A model generated the notes under the pieces. That model had not been told where the DNA came from, ran no database searches, and saw only the letters and a list, made by a program, of their open reading frames with translations. 64,000 bases of DNA, taken from contig NZ_VFNX01000002.1 of assembly GCF_006715785.1 (NCBI RefSeq), forward strand, positions 372,001 through 436,000, written 5' to 3'. Made by a program: the position numbers and the translations under genes. Within the stretch, counting starts at the first letter, position 1; the number at the start of each line of letters is the position of its first letter. The stretch comes from Streptomyces puniciscabiei. GTDB taxonomy: Bacteria; Actinomycetota; Actinomycetes; Streptomycetales; Streptomycetaceae. This document shows, piece by piece, positions 57,584 through 64,000 of this stretch.

Positions 57584-57799
57584 ATGAGCAGTGGCTACGC
57601 GTACGAGTACAAGGTCGTCACCTTCCGGGAGTCGCTGATCGGCGACGCCCTGGACAGCGACAAGCTGGAGAAGGTCCTGAACAAGCACGCCGAGGACGGC
57701 TGGGGTCTGAAGGCCATCACCTCCGCCGACGTCAAGGGCCGCATCGGGCCCGGAGCCGTGGAGGGACTCCTGCTGACCTTCGAGCGCCCCCGGCAGTAA
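57584..57799 (+). CDS. DUF4177 small protein
   Basis: A 71-residue protein with the DUF4177 pattern YEYKVVTFRESLIG, KLEKVLNKHAEDGWGLKAITSADVKG and GLLLTFERP, a small alpha/beta fold widespread in bacteria with unknown function. ATG 57584 is preceded by CAGGAGG. It lies between a divergent membrane protein gene and a SpoIIE-type phosphatase gene, 200 bp from the latter. Confidence 0.88.
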   Translation: MSSGYAYEYKVVTFRESLIGDALDSDKLEKVLNKHAEDGWGLKAITSADVKGRIGPGAVEGLLLTFERPRQ

Positions 57800-57999
57800 C
57801 GCGCGGAGCCGGTCCGGCACGGCGCGGACGGGAGCGGGGCGGAAAGCCACCGCCGCTCCTGTCCGCATCGGCGCCGACGCGCTGCCGGCGGACCCATCGG
57901 CGCCCTCGCGCAGGACCGCTGAGCGGTACGGCGACCTGATCGCCTGTGCGCTTGCCCCGGCGGCCCGGTCCTGAGACACACCCGGGTCCATGTGAGACC

Positions 58000-60486
58000 G
58001 TGGTGTCAGTAACCCCGCCCGCGGATGCGGCCGACACGATGGATCTCAGGGATCTGGCCGACAAGCACGGGGGCGACCCGTTCGGCATCACCTCCGCCGC
58101 CGTCGCCCTCGTGGACGTGCACGGCCTGATCCGCTACTGGAGCCACCGGGCGGAAGACCTCCTCGGGTACCCGGCGCCCCGTGTGCTGGGGCGGCCGGCG
58201 ACCTCCCTTCTCCTCAGTGACCGCTCACCGGCCTCGCTGCTCACCGAGGCACAGCGGGTCGGGGAGGGCTGGGAGGGGATGATCACCGCGCGGCACCGGG
58301 CGGGCCACCCGGTCGAACTGGCCCTGCGGGTCTGTCCGCTGCACGCGGAGCAGGGCTCCGTATGGCTCGCCGTCGCCTGTGCGGCGTCCGACGCGCGGCG
58401 ATGGGACCTCGATCAGGCCGTGGTGCGCGGCCTCCTGGAGGAGTCACCGATCGGCATCGCCGTCCTCGACAGTCAGCTGCGCTTCCAGTGGGTGAACCAG
58501 GTGCTGGCCGCCATGGAGGGCCTGCCGGCCGACCTCTCCGCCCCGCGCACGGATGCGTCCGCCGGACTGGGACAGGTGCCCTCGGCCGTGGACTGGCAGG
58601 CGCGTCAGGCGTTGACATCGGGCCGCGTCACGCCCGCCGTGGAGCATGTGGCGCCCCCGCACGGCATTTCCCGCCGGAACCCCCAGGGCCAGCTCAGGCT
58701 CCGCTCGTCGTTCCCGCTGAGGGACGTCGACGGCAAGACGCTCGGGGTGTGTCACACCGCCGTCGACTTCACCGCCCAGGACCGGGCGCGCGAGCGGCTC
58801 GCCCTGGTCAACGAGGCGGCGCAGCGCATAGGCACCACCCTGGACCTCGACCGCACGGTGCAGGAACTGGCCGAGGTCCTCGTGCCGCAGCTCGCCGACT
58901 TCGCGGCGATCGACCTCTTCCAGGGCGTCCTCGCGGCCAGGAACCTCGCCCCCGGGCCGGTCACCGGCGGCACGCTCCAGCGGGCGGTGCACCTGTCGAT
59001 CCACGAGGAGCTGCCGGAGGCGATCGTCGCCGTCGGGGAGCCCACCGGGTACCCGTCGAAGTCCCCGCAACGGCGGTGCCTGACCACAGGCCGGCCGATC
59101 CTCGATCCGGTGCTGGATCCGACGACGTGGTGGCTGGCCGGGGATGAGCGGCGCCTGTCCAAGCTGCTCAGTCTCGGGGTGCACACCCACCTGGTGGTGC
59201 CGCTCCGGGCGCGGGGCGCGACCATGGGAGTGGTCACGCTGCTGCGGTGGGAGAACCCCAGCCCGTTCGACGAGGACGACCTGCTGCTCGTGGAGGAACT
59301 GGTGGCGCGGGCCGCGGTGTGCGTGGACAACGCCCGGCGGTTCGTCCGCGAGCACAACGCGGCCCTCGCCCTCCAGACCAGTCTGCTGCCGCCGGATCTG
59401 CCCGATCACTGCGCCGTCGAGGTCGCCTACCGCTATCTCCCGACCGACGCCGAGGCCGGGGTGGGCGGTGACTGGTTCGACGTCATCCCGCTCTCCGGCG
59501 CCCGCATCGCCCTGGTCGTGGGCGACGTGGTGGGCCATGGCATCCACGCGGCCGCCAGCATGGGCCGGCTGCGTGCGGCGGTACAGACACTGGCCGACAT
59601 GGACCTGCCCCCCGACGAGCTTCTCGCCCATGTCGACGACCTCGTCCTGCGCCTGGCCGAAGAGGCGGAAGCGGCCGAGAACGGGCCCGTGGTGGTCGGT
59701 GCGACCTGCGTCTACGCGGTCTACGACCCGATCTCCCGGAAGCTCAACGTGGCGCGCGCCGGACACCCCACGCCCGCCATCGCCCACCTCAGTGAGCCGG
59801 TCGAACTGCCCGACATCCCCGCCGGCCCTCCACTGGGACTGGGCGGTCTGCCCTTCGAGTCGGCCGAGATCGAGCTGGAGGAGGGCAGCGTCGTCGCCCT
59901 GTACACCGACGGGCTGATCGAGGCCTCGGACCGCGACGTCGACGTCGGCTTCGAGCGACTGTGCTTCGCCCTGGCCCACCCCGACCGGCCGCTGGAGGAG
60001 ATCTGCGACACGATGGTCCGCATCCTTCTGCCGGACCATCCGCACGACGACGTCGCCTTCCTCATCGCCCGCACCCGCGCCCTCGCCCCCGACCGGGTGG
60101 CCTCCTGGGACGTGCCCGCCGATCCCCAGGCGGTGCACGAGGCGCGCGACCACGCCGTCCGCTGCCTGGCGGCGTGGGGTCTGGAGGACCTCGCCTTCAC
60201 CACCGAGCTGATCGTGAGCGAACTGATCACCAACGCCATCAAGCACGCCTGCGGACCGATCAGCCTGCGCCTGATCCACGAGCGGACTCTCATCTGCGAA
60301 GTGTCGGACGCCAGCAACACCTCCCCGCACATGCGCCGTGCGCACACCACCGACGAGGGAGGGCGAGGCCTCTTCCTGGTCGCGCAGGTCGCCCAGCGCT
60401 GGGGCACGCGGTACACCGCCACGGGCAAGACCATCTGGGCGGAACAGCAGCTGCCGAGCGAGGTCCCTGCTGAGGTGCCCGGCTGA
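58000..60486 (+). CDS. Soluble SpoIIE-type PP2C phosphatase with two PAS, GAF and ATPase domains
   Basis: An approximately 828-residue cytosolic relative of the protein at 40138. It has two PAS-like domains (AVALVDVHGLIRYWSHRAEDLLG, then PIGIAVLDSQLRFQWVNQVLA) and a GAF domain (about 270-450). The PP2C core is YLPTDAEAGVGGDWFDVIPL, VVGDVVGHGIHAAA, VALYTDGLIEASDR, HDDVAFLIA, and the HATPase end is SELITNAIKHAC and DEGGRGLFLV. It lacks the membrane sensor. It probably adjusts anti-anti-sigma phosphorylation in response to an internal signal. Start is uncertain: GTG 58000, GTG 58003 and ATG 58039 are all in frame with weak ribosome sites. A 13-bp tandem repeat covers its stop. Confidence 0.9.
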   Translation: MVSVTPPADAADTMDLRDLADKHGGDPFGITSAAVALVDVHGLIRYWSHRAEDLLGYPAPRVLGRPATSLLLSDRSPASLLTEAQRVGEGWEGMITARHRAGHPVELALRVCPLHAEQGSVWLAVACAASDARRWDLDQAVVRGLLEESPIGIAVLDSQLRFQWVNQVLAAMEGLPADLSAPRTDASAGLGQVPSAVDWQARQALTSGRVTPAVEHVAPPHGISRRNPQGQLRLRSSFPLRDVDGKTLGVCHTAVDFTAQDRARERLALVNEAAQRIGTTLDLDRTVQELAEVLVPQLADFAAIDLFQGVLAARNLAPGPVTGGTLQRAVHLSIHEELPEAIVAVGEPTGYPSKSPQRRCLTTGRPILDPVLDPTTWWLAGDERRLSKLLSLGVHTHLVVPLRARGATMGVVTLLRWENPSPFDEDDLLLVEELVARAAVCVDNARRFVREHNAALALQTSLLPPDLPDHCAVEVAYRYLPTDAEAGVGGDWFDVIPLSGARIALVVGDVVGHGIHAAASMGRLRAAVQTLADMDLPPDELLAHVDDLVLRLAEEAEAAENGPVVVGATCVYAVYDPISRKLNVARAGHPTPAIAHLSEPVELPDIPAGPPLGLGGLPFESAEIELEEGSVVALYTDGLIEASDRDVDVGFERLCFALAHPDRPLEEICDTMVRILLPDHPHDDVAFLIARTRALAPDRVASWDVPADPQAVHEARDHAVRCLAAWGLEDLAFTTELIVSELITNAIKHACGPISLRLIHERTLICEVSDASNTSPHMRRAHTTDEGGRGLFLVAQVAQRWGTRYTATGKTIWAEQQLPSEVPAEVPG

Positions 60487-60494
60487 GGTGCCCG
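60469..60494. repeat. 13-bp tandem duplication across a stop codon
   Basis: GCTGAGGTGCCCG occurs twice in a row (60469-60481, 60482-60494). The stop TGA (60484-60486) of the phosphatase lies in the second copy. As 13 is not a multiple of three, the duplication changed the reading frame at the C-terminus. Confidence 0.85.
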
Positions 60495-60566
60495 GCTGGA
60501 GGTTTCCGGCTGCGGGTTTACGAGATCGAACGGCGCGCTCCGCCCGCGCCGACCGGTGTCCCGCCG

Positions 60567-61253
60567 CTACCGTGTCCGTTGCGCCTGCGCGTAGCACAGC
60601 CATGGCCGCAGGTCGCCGCGTCCGAGCAGCTCGAAGCCGGCGCCGGTGACGAGGGTGTCCAGCAGATCGGCCCGGTGGTGCGCCATCGCGTGGCCGACCC
60701 CGCCGTGCACGAGGAGCCGGCCGATCCGGGTCTTCGGCGGCCGGAACTCCACGACGAGCAGCCGTCCGCCGGGCCGCAGGACGCGGTGCATCTCGCGCAG
60801 GACCGTGGGCCGCAGCTCGTCCGGCAGATGGTGCAGCATCAGACTCGTGACGCCGGTGTCGAAGGAGCCGTCCGGGAGGTCGAGGGCCTCGGCGACGCCC
60901 TCGCGGTAGTCGCAGGGAGCGCTGCCCGGGCGCCGGGTACGGGTGCGGGCGTGGTCGAGCACCGGCGAGGAGGGATCCACGCCGGTCACCGCGCCGTCGG
61001 GGCCGACCCGCGCGGCCATGTGCCGGGTGAGGCAGCCGGTGCCGCAGCCCACGTCCAGCACGCGATCGCCTGATGCGGCGCCGCTCACCTCCGCCAGGCG
61101 GGAGAAGACGCGGCCACGGCGCCCGGCGAAGCAGAGGGCGCCGAAGACCTCGTACGCCCGCGGAGTCGCGATGGTCACGCCGGGCGTGTCCGCGTGTGGC
61201 CTGCCCTGCATGAGACGTCCGAGAGGCAGGACCCTCCTCCATAACTTAGTCAT
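60567..61253 (-). CDS. SAM-dependent methyltransferase with a TTA codon near its start
   Basis: A 228-residue class I methyltransferase of the UbiE/menaquinone-like type: RVLDVGCGTGCLTRHMAARV near residue 66, GVDPSSPVLDHA, the motif YREGVAEALDLPDGSFDTGVTSLMLHHL near 120, and VLRPGGRLLVVEFRPP. The substrate is unknown. The ATG at 61253 lies inside the palindrome 61245-61260 and codon 4 is TTA (61242-61244), implying bldA dependence. An alternative ATG (codon 15, 61211) lacks a near ribosome site. It is divergent from a TetR gene that probably represses it. Confidence 0.85.
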   Translation of the reverse strand: MTKLWRRVLPLGRLMQGRPHADTPGVTIATPRAYEVFGALCFAGRRGRVFSRLAEVSGAASGDRVLDVGCGTGCLTRHMAARVGPDGAVTGVDPSSPVLDHARTRTRRPGSAPCDYREGVAEALDLPDGSFDTGVTSLMLHHLPDELRPTVLREMHRVLRPGGRLLVVEFRPPKTRIGRLLVHGGVGHAMAHHRADLLDTLVTGAGFELLGRGDLRPWLCYAQAQRTR

Positions 61254-61260
61254 GACTAAG
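61245..61260. promoter_or_regulatory. TetR-type operator, methyltransferase copy
   Basis: CTTAGTCATGACTAAG is a perfect 16-bp palindrome that includes the methyltransferase start codon on the minus strand. Binding here would block initiation directly. Confidence 0.85.
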
Positions 61261-61272
61261 CACCGCTTCCAA

Positions 61273-61288
61273 CTTAGTTCCGACTAAG
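61273..61288. promoter_or_regulatory. TetR-type operator, regulator copy
   Basis: CTTAGTTCCGACTAAG has the same CTTAGT and ACTAAG arms with the same 4-bp spacing as the copy at 61245. Centres are 28 bp apart. It lies 22 bp before the tetR start, so it can serve autoregulation. Confidence 0.82.
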
Positions 61289-61310
61289 AAAAACGGCAAG
61301 GGCGCATACG

Positions 61311-61955
61311 ATGATCGGTGTGCCCGAGCCTCGATCCCGCACACGCACCCGGCTGAGCGCCACAGAGCGCCGGGCCTCGATCCTCGCCGCGGCCACCCAG
61401 GTCTTCTCCGAGTGCGGCTACCAGCGCGGCAAGGTCTCCGACATCGCCCGGCGGGTCGGGGTCACCGAGCCCGTCGTCTTCCAGAACTTCGGCTCCAAGT
61501 CCGCGCTGTACCGGGCAGTCCTCGACCGTGCGACCGACGCGGTCTCCGCGCTCCTGCACCAGACGGCCGACGCGGGCAGGCCGGTGCCCGAGGTGCTGGC
61601 GGTGTTCCTGGACCCGGCCCCCATGGACCGCTTCCACCGGCCCGGGTCGCACGGTTTCCTCTTCGCCGACGCCACCGCCCTGGCCCACGACGCGGACCTC
61701 GGCGAGGCACTCCGCCAGGTGCACCAGCACCTCGCCGACACGCTCGCCGAACTGCTCCGCCGCGGCCAGGCGGCCGGCGACGTCCGCGACGACATCGAGC
61801 CGCACACGGCTGCCTGGTGGCTCGTCTCGCTCCTCGCAGGCCGGTCCTTCCGCGCCGCAGTCGTTCCTGACCGCGAGACCGTCGAGGCGGAACTGACCCG
61901 CATGGCGTTGAAATCACTGCTACCACAGCCACCCGAAGTCCCGGCCGGGCCCTGA
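61311..61955 (+). CDS. TetR-family transcriptional regulator
   Basis: A 214-residue regulator. The helix-turn-helix is SATERRASILAAATQVFSECGYQRGKVSDIARRVGVTEPVVFQNFGSKSALYRAVL-like, with the SDIARRVGVTEPVVFQNFG recognition region at about residues 43-61. The C-terminal ligand domain includes a His/Asp-rich stretch (HGFLFADATALAHDAD). ATG 61311 follows AAGGG eight bases upstream. The twin palindromes between it and the divergent methyltransferase are its probable targets. The ligand is unknown. Confidence 0.92.
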   Translation: MIGVPEPRSRTRTRLSATERRASILAAATQVFSECGYQRGKVSDIARRVGVTEPVVFQNFGSKSALYRAVLDRATDAVSALLHQTADAGRPVPEVLAVFLDPAPMDRFHRPGSHGFLFADATALAHDADLGEALRQVHQHLADTLAELLRRGQAAGDVRDDIEPHTAAWWLVSLLAGRSFRAAVVPDRETVEAELTRMALKSLLPQPPEVPAGP

Positions 61956-62064
61956 CGGACGGCAGGCGTGTGGGAGACCTCGCCAAGTGCCGGTCTCCAC
62001 ACGCCTGTTCAAGTGGTGCGCTGTCGCATCCCAGAGATCCCAGAGAGGGATCCTGCCTTATTCA

Positions 62065-62101
62065 TTGACAGCGGAAAAGAACGTCTCTAAGTTTCCGGCC
62101 A
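62065..62101 (+). promoter_or_regulatory. Promoter giving a leaderless ROK mRNA
   Basis: TTGACA (62065-62070), 17-bp spacer, TAAGTT (62088-62093). Transcription should start about seven bases later, at the ATG at 62101. There is no ribosome binding site before that ATG, which agrees with a leaderless message. Confidence 0.6.
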
Positions 62102-63237
62102 TGACGCCGGCCGCTTGCCAGGTCTTCACCACGCTGCTCTCCCACGGTCCGCTCACCCGGGCCGAGGTGGGACGACGGACCCAGCTCTCCCCGGCCGCGG
62201 TCACCAAGGCGGTCCGTCCGCTGATGGAACTCGGCTACCTGGTCGAGGGCGTGGACAAAGAGTCACGTCCCGCCGTGGGGCGGCCGGCCAGCCTGGTGTG
62301 GGTGGACGGGGGGAGGGCACTGTTCATCGGGATCAAGGTGACAGGCGACGAGATCATCGCCGTACTGGCCGACCTGTGCTGCCGTGTCCGGCTGTCCCGG
62401 CACGTACGGCTCACGGGCCGCGACCCGGAGGCGGTGCTCCCCGTCATCACCGCGCTGGTACAGGAGTTGCTGACGGAGGCCGACGGATTCGGTGTGCGGG
62501 TCCGGGGCCTGGGCATCGCGATCTCGGGGGACGTGGACCGCGCGGAGGGCGTGGTCCGTTACTCGCCCTTCCTGGAGTGGCGGGACGTGCCGCTGGCCGG
62601 GATCGCCGGGTCCGCGACCGGACTGCCGGTCACGGTGGACAACGATGTCCGGGCGCTCACGGTCGCCGAGCACTGGTTCGGGGCCGGAGTCGGACTCTCG
62701 GACTTCGCCCTGGTGACCGTGGGTGCCGGCATCGGTTGTGGCCTGGTGGTCCATGGGCGCGTGGTGGCGGGCGCGCACGGCGTGGCCGGCGAGATCGGGC
62801 ACCTGTCACTCGACCCGCAGGGCCCGCTGTGCCACTGCGGCAACCGCGGGTGTGTCGAGGCGATCGCGGCTGATCCGGCGATAGTCCGGGCGGTGCGCGC
62901 GGCCACGGGCAAGCAGGTGAGCGACGCCGCCGGGGCGCTCGAACTGGCCCACGCCGGAGAGCCCGGTGTCAGAGAGGTCTACGCCCGGGCCGGCGAAGCC
63001 ATCGGCAAGGCCATCGGCTTCCTGGTGAACATCCTCGGTCCCCAGCGGGTGGTCATCTCCGGCGAGGGCCTGGCCGCCTACGACCTGGTCGCCGAGGGCA
63101 TCAGGGACGCGTTCGGCGTGTCCAGCTTCGGCACCGCTTCGCAGTGCGATGTGGTGACACGTCCCCTGCCCTTCACGCAGTGGGCGCGCGGGGCCGCGGC
63201 CACCGCCATCCAGTCCTTCATGGGATCGGGCATGTGA
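62101..63237 (+). CDS. ROK-family transcriptional repressor
   Basis: A 378-residue ROK repressor. A winged helix is at about residues 5-60 (FTTLLSHGPLTRAEVGRRTQ, SPAAVTKAVRPLMELGYLVE). The sugar-kinase-like domain has GIAISGDVDRAEG, the VDNDVRALTVAEHWFGAG motif, VTVGAGIGCGLVVHG and the ROK zinc site CHCGNRGCVEAIA near residue 240. Members of this kind control sugar uptake and hydrolase genes. Here a secreted alpha-galactosidase gene follows, with a relic permease segment between. ATG 62101 is supported by the promoter position; longer frames upstream are not conserved. Confidence 0.91.
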   Translation: MTPAACQVFTTLLSHGPLTRAEVGRRTQLSPAAVTKAVRPLMELGYLVEGVDKESRPAVGRPASLVWVDGGRALFIGIKVTGDEIIAVLADLCCRVRLSRHVRLTGRDPEAVLPVITALVQELLTEADGFGVRVRGLGIAISGDVDRAEGVVRYSPFLEWRDVPLAGIAGSATGLPVTVDNDVRALTVAEHWFGAGVGLSDFALVTVGAGIGCGLVVHGRVVAGAHGVAGEIGHLSLDPQGPLCHCGNRGCVEAIAADPAIVRAVRAATGKQVSDAAGALELAHAGEPGVREVYARAGEAIGKAIGFLVNILGPQRVVISGEGLAAYDLVAEGIRDAFGVSSFGTASQCDVVTRPLPFTQWARGAAATAIQSFMGSGM

Positions 63238-63280
63238 GAGGAGTAGCGATGACGTTGCGGAGCCGCAGCCCCCACGATCC

Positions 63281-63379
63281 GGCCTCGTCGCGGCAGGGCT
63301 TTTCCTGACCGCGATCCCCATGCCCCTGATGTGCTTCACGGCGCACCGCCGGTTCATCAGCGGGCTCCCCATCGGACCA
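63281..63379 (+). pseudogene. C-terminal remnant of a sugar ABC transporter permease
   Basis: A frame here reads GLVAAGLFLTAIPMPLMCFT then AHRRFISGLPIG, a close parallel to the last helix and conserved end of MalG-type carbohydrate ABC permeases, where a TAxRxFxxGLxxG pattern is normal. Nothing upstream in frame resembles the rest of a permease. It sits between the ROK repressor and the galactosidase gene, the usual place of such a transporter. A tiny frame at 63249-63308 with GAGGAG upstream overlaps it and is probably meaningless. Confidence 0.6.
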
Positions 63380-63536
63380 GGCAGGCGCCGGGCCGCCGGA
63401 CCGACGTGTCCCCGGGGCGGCCTGGCCTGTTCGGCCCTGCCTCGGGCATCGGACGAGCCCCCCACCCGGGAACGACGCCCGTCCCCCACCGGGTACCACC
63501 GCACGTTCCCCCTCACCTCACCTCAGGAGGCGACCC

Positions 63537-64000
63537 ATGCGGTCATCGCCGTACAGAGCCCTGCGCGGAGCCCTCCCCGGCTTCCCGCGCCGTACCCTTC
63601 GAGCGATAGCGGTTCTGGCCGTCACGGCCGGAGTCGGCGCAGCGGTCCCTGCCGCCGCCGGCGCGGACCGCTCGTCCAACTCCACGAGGGCGGACGTCAC
63701 TTCGGCCGTCGTCGCGCAGGACACCTCCTCCGGCCTCGCGGCCAAGCCGTACATGGGCTGGTCCAGCTGGAGCATGCAGTCCTCCCAGTACCCGGGCCTG
63801 AACCCGGACGGCAACTACAGCTACCTCACCGAGGCGAACGTCCTGAAGCAGACCGACGCCCTCGCCGCCACGCTGAAGAACTACGGCTACGACCATGTCA
63901 ACATCGACGCCGGCTGGTGGATGGACAAGAACTGGACCTCGGAGTTCGACCAGTACGGCCGGCAGACACCGGACCCGGTCCGGTTTCCCCACGGGATGAA
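63537..64000 (+). CDS. Secreted GH27 alpha-galactosidase, N-terminal part (cut by window edge)
   Basis: The frame runs off the right edge; 154 codons are visible. A signal peptide (RTLRAIAVLAVTAGVGAAVPAAAGA, cleavage near residue 42) is followed by AAKPYMGWSSWSMQSSQ, the N-terminal MGWxSW motif of GH27 alpha-galactosidases, and YGYDHVNIDAGWW, where the IDxGWW block is part of the sugar-binding site. The Asp nucleophile lies beyond the window. ATG 63537 is preceded by AGGAGG. The upstream ROK regulator probably controls it. Substrates would be galactosides from plant polymers. Confidence 0.88.
   Translation, partial: MRSSPYRALRGALPGFPRRTLRAIAVLAVTAGVGAAVPAAAGADRSSNSTRADVTSAVVAQDTSSGLAAKPYMGWSSWSMQSSQYPGLNPDGNYSYLTEANVLKQTDALAATLKNYGYDHVNIDAGWWMDKNWTSEFDQYGRQTPDPVRFPHGM

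Noticed and set aside
63249..63308. 19-codon frame with GAGGAG upstream as a leader peptide
   Set aside because: It overlaps the permease remnant in another frame and has no regulatory codon run or hairpin to support attenuation.
1..64000. tRNA, rRNA, CRISPR array, insertion sequence or phage attachment site
   Set aside because: I looked for TTCGA-type T-loops, spaced repeats, transposase motifs and terminal inverted repeats and found none that hold up by eye.

Overview
The window is chromosomal DNA of a Streptomyces-type actinomycete. It is very GC-rich with strong third-position GC bias, uses ATG/GTG/TTG starts with GGAGG-type ribosome binding sites and many 4-bp ATGA/GTGA gene overlaps, and carries very few TTA codons. 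It also encodes typical Streptomyces families (SpoIIE-type phosphatases with GAF and ATPase domains, Hrd-like sigma factor, DUF2267, DUF4177, LacI/TetR/MarR/PaaX/ROK regulators). I saw no tRNA, rRNA, CRISPR array or insertion sequence.

Region 1 (1-31214) is a large Wzx/Wzy-type extracellular polysaccharide locus. A rightward arm (1-12229) holds a partial dTDP-glucose 4,6-dehydratase, a decayed dTDP-4-dehydrorhamnose reductase, a hexapeptide acetyltransferase, an alpha/alpha-toroid protein, a WecG/TagA-type glycosyltransferase, a nucleotide-sugar 6-dehydrogenase, a UDP-GlcNAc 2-epimerase-like enzyme, a Wzz-like protein, a Wzx flippase, a beta-helix lipoprotein, a GT2 and two methyltransferases. 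A leftward arm (27333 down to 12364) starts with the membrane priming glycosyl-phosphotransferase. It continues through a Gfo/Idh dehydrogenase, an epimerase, two DegT aminotransferases, a PglD-like acetyltransferase, a giant secreted DUF4082 protein, two GT2s and a Wzz-Wzy fusion. The arms meet at a strong hairpin (12327-12345). A second divergent unit (27681-30985) adds a GT2, an MFS carrier and a secreted propeller protein. Together the sugar enzymes look able to make a 2,3-diamino uronic acid and an N-acetylated 4-amino sugar. In-frame TTA codons in the priming enzyme and in the lipoprotein suggest bldA (developmental) control.

Region 2 (31364-40137) holds a urea-transporter-like protein, two DUF2267 genes, an erythromycin-esterase-type hydrolase divergent from a group-2 sigma factor, a PEBP protein, a multiply frameshifted alpha/beta hydrolase pseudogene and an orphan ABC solute-binding lipoprotein.

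Region 3 (40138-48147) starts with a SpoIIE-type phosphatase and a LacI regulator divergent from a Gfo/Idh dehydrogenase, with a matching operator pair between them. A decayed island follows (oxidoreductase remnant, membrane-protein tail, methyltransferase remnant) among small conserved genes.

Region 4 (48148-56699) is a CoA-thioester catabolic operon (SDR, amidohydrolase, acyl-CoA ligase, MaoC) divergent from MarR and PaaX regulators with tandem operator-like repeats. A secreted hydrolase and an MFS exporter follow, closed by a 17-bp-stem terminator.

Region 5 (56789-64000) holds a DUF6629 membrane protein, a DUF4177 protein, a second SpoIIE-type phosphatase, a methyltransferase/TetR divergent pair with twin operators, and an apparently leaderless ROK regulator. 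The window ends at the start of a secreted GH27 alpha-galactosidase, with a relic sugar-ABC permease tail between it and the ROK gene.
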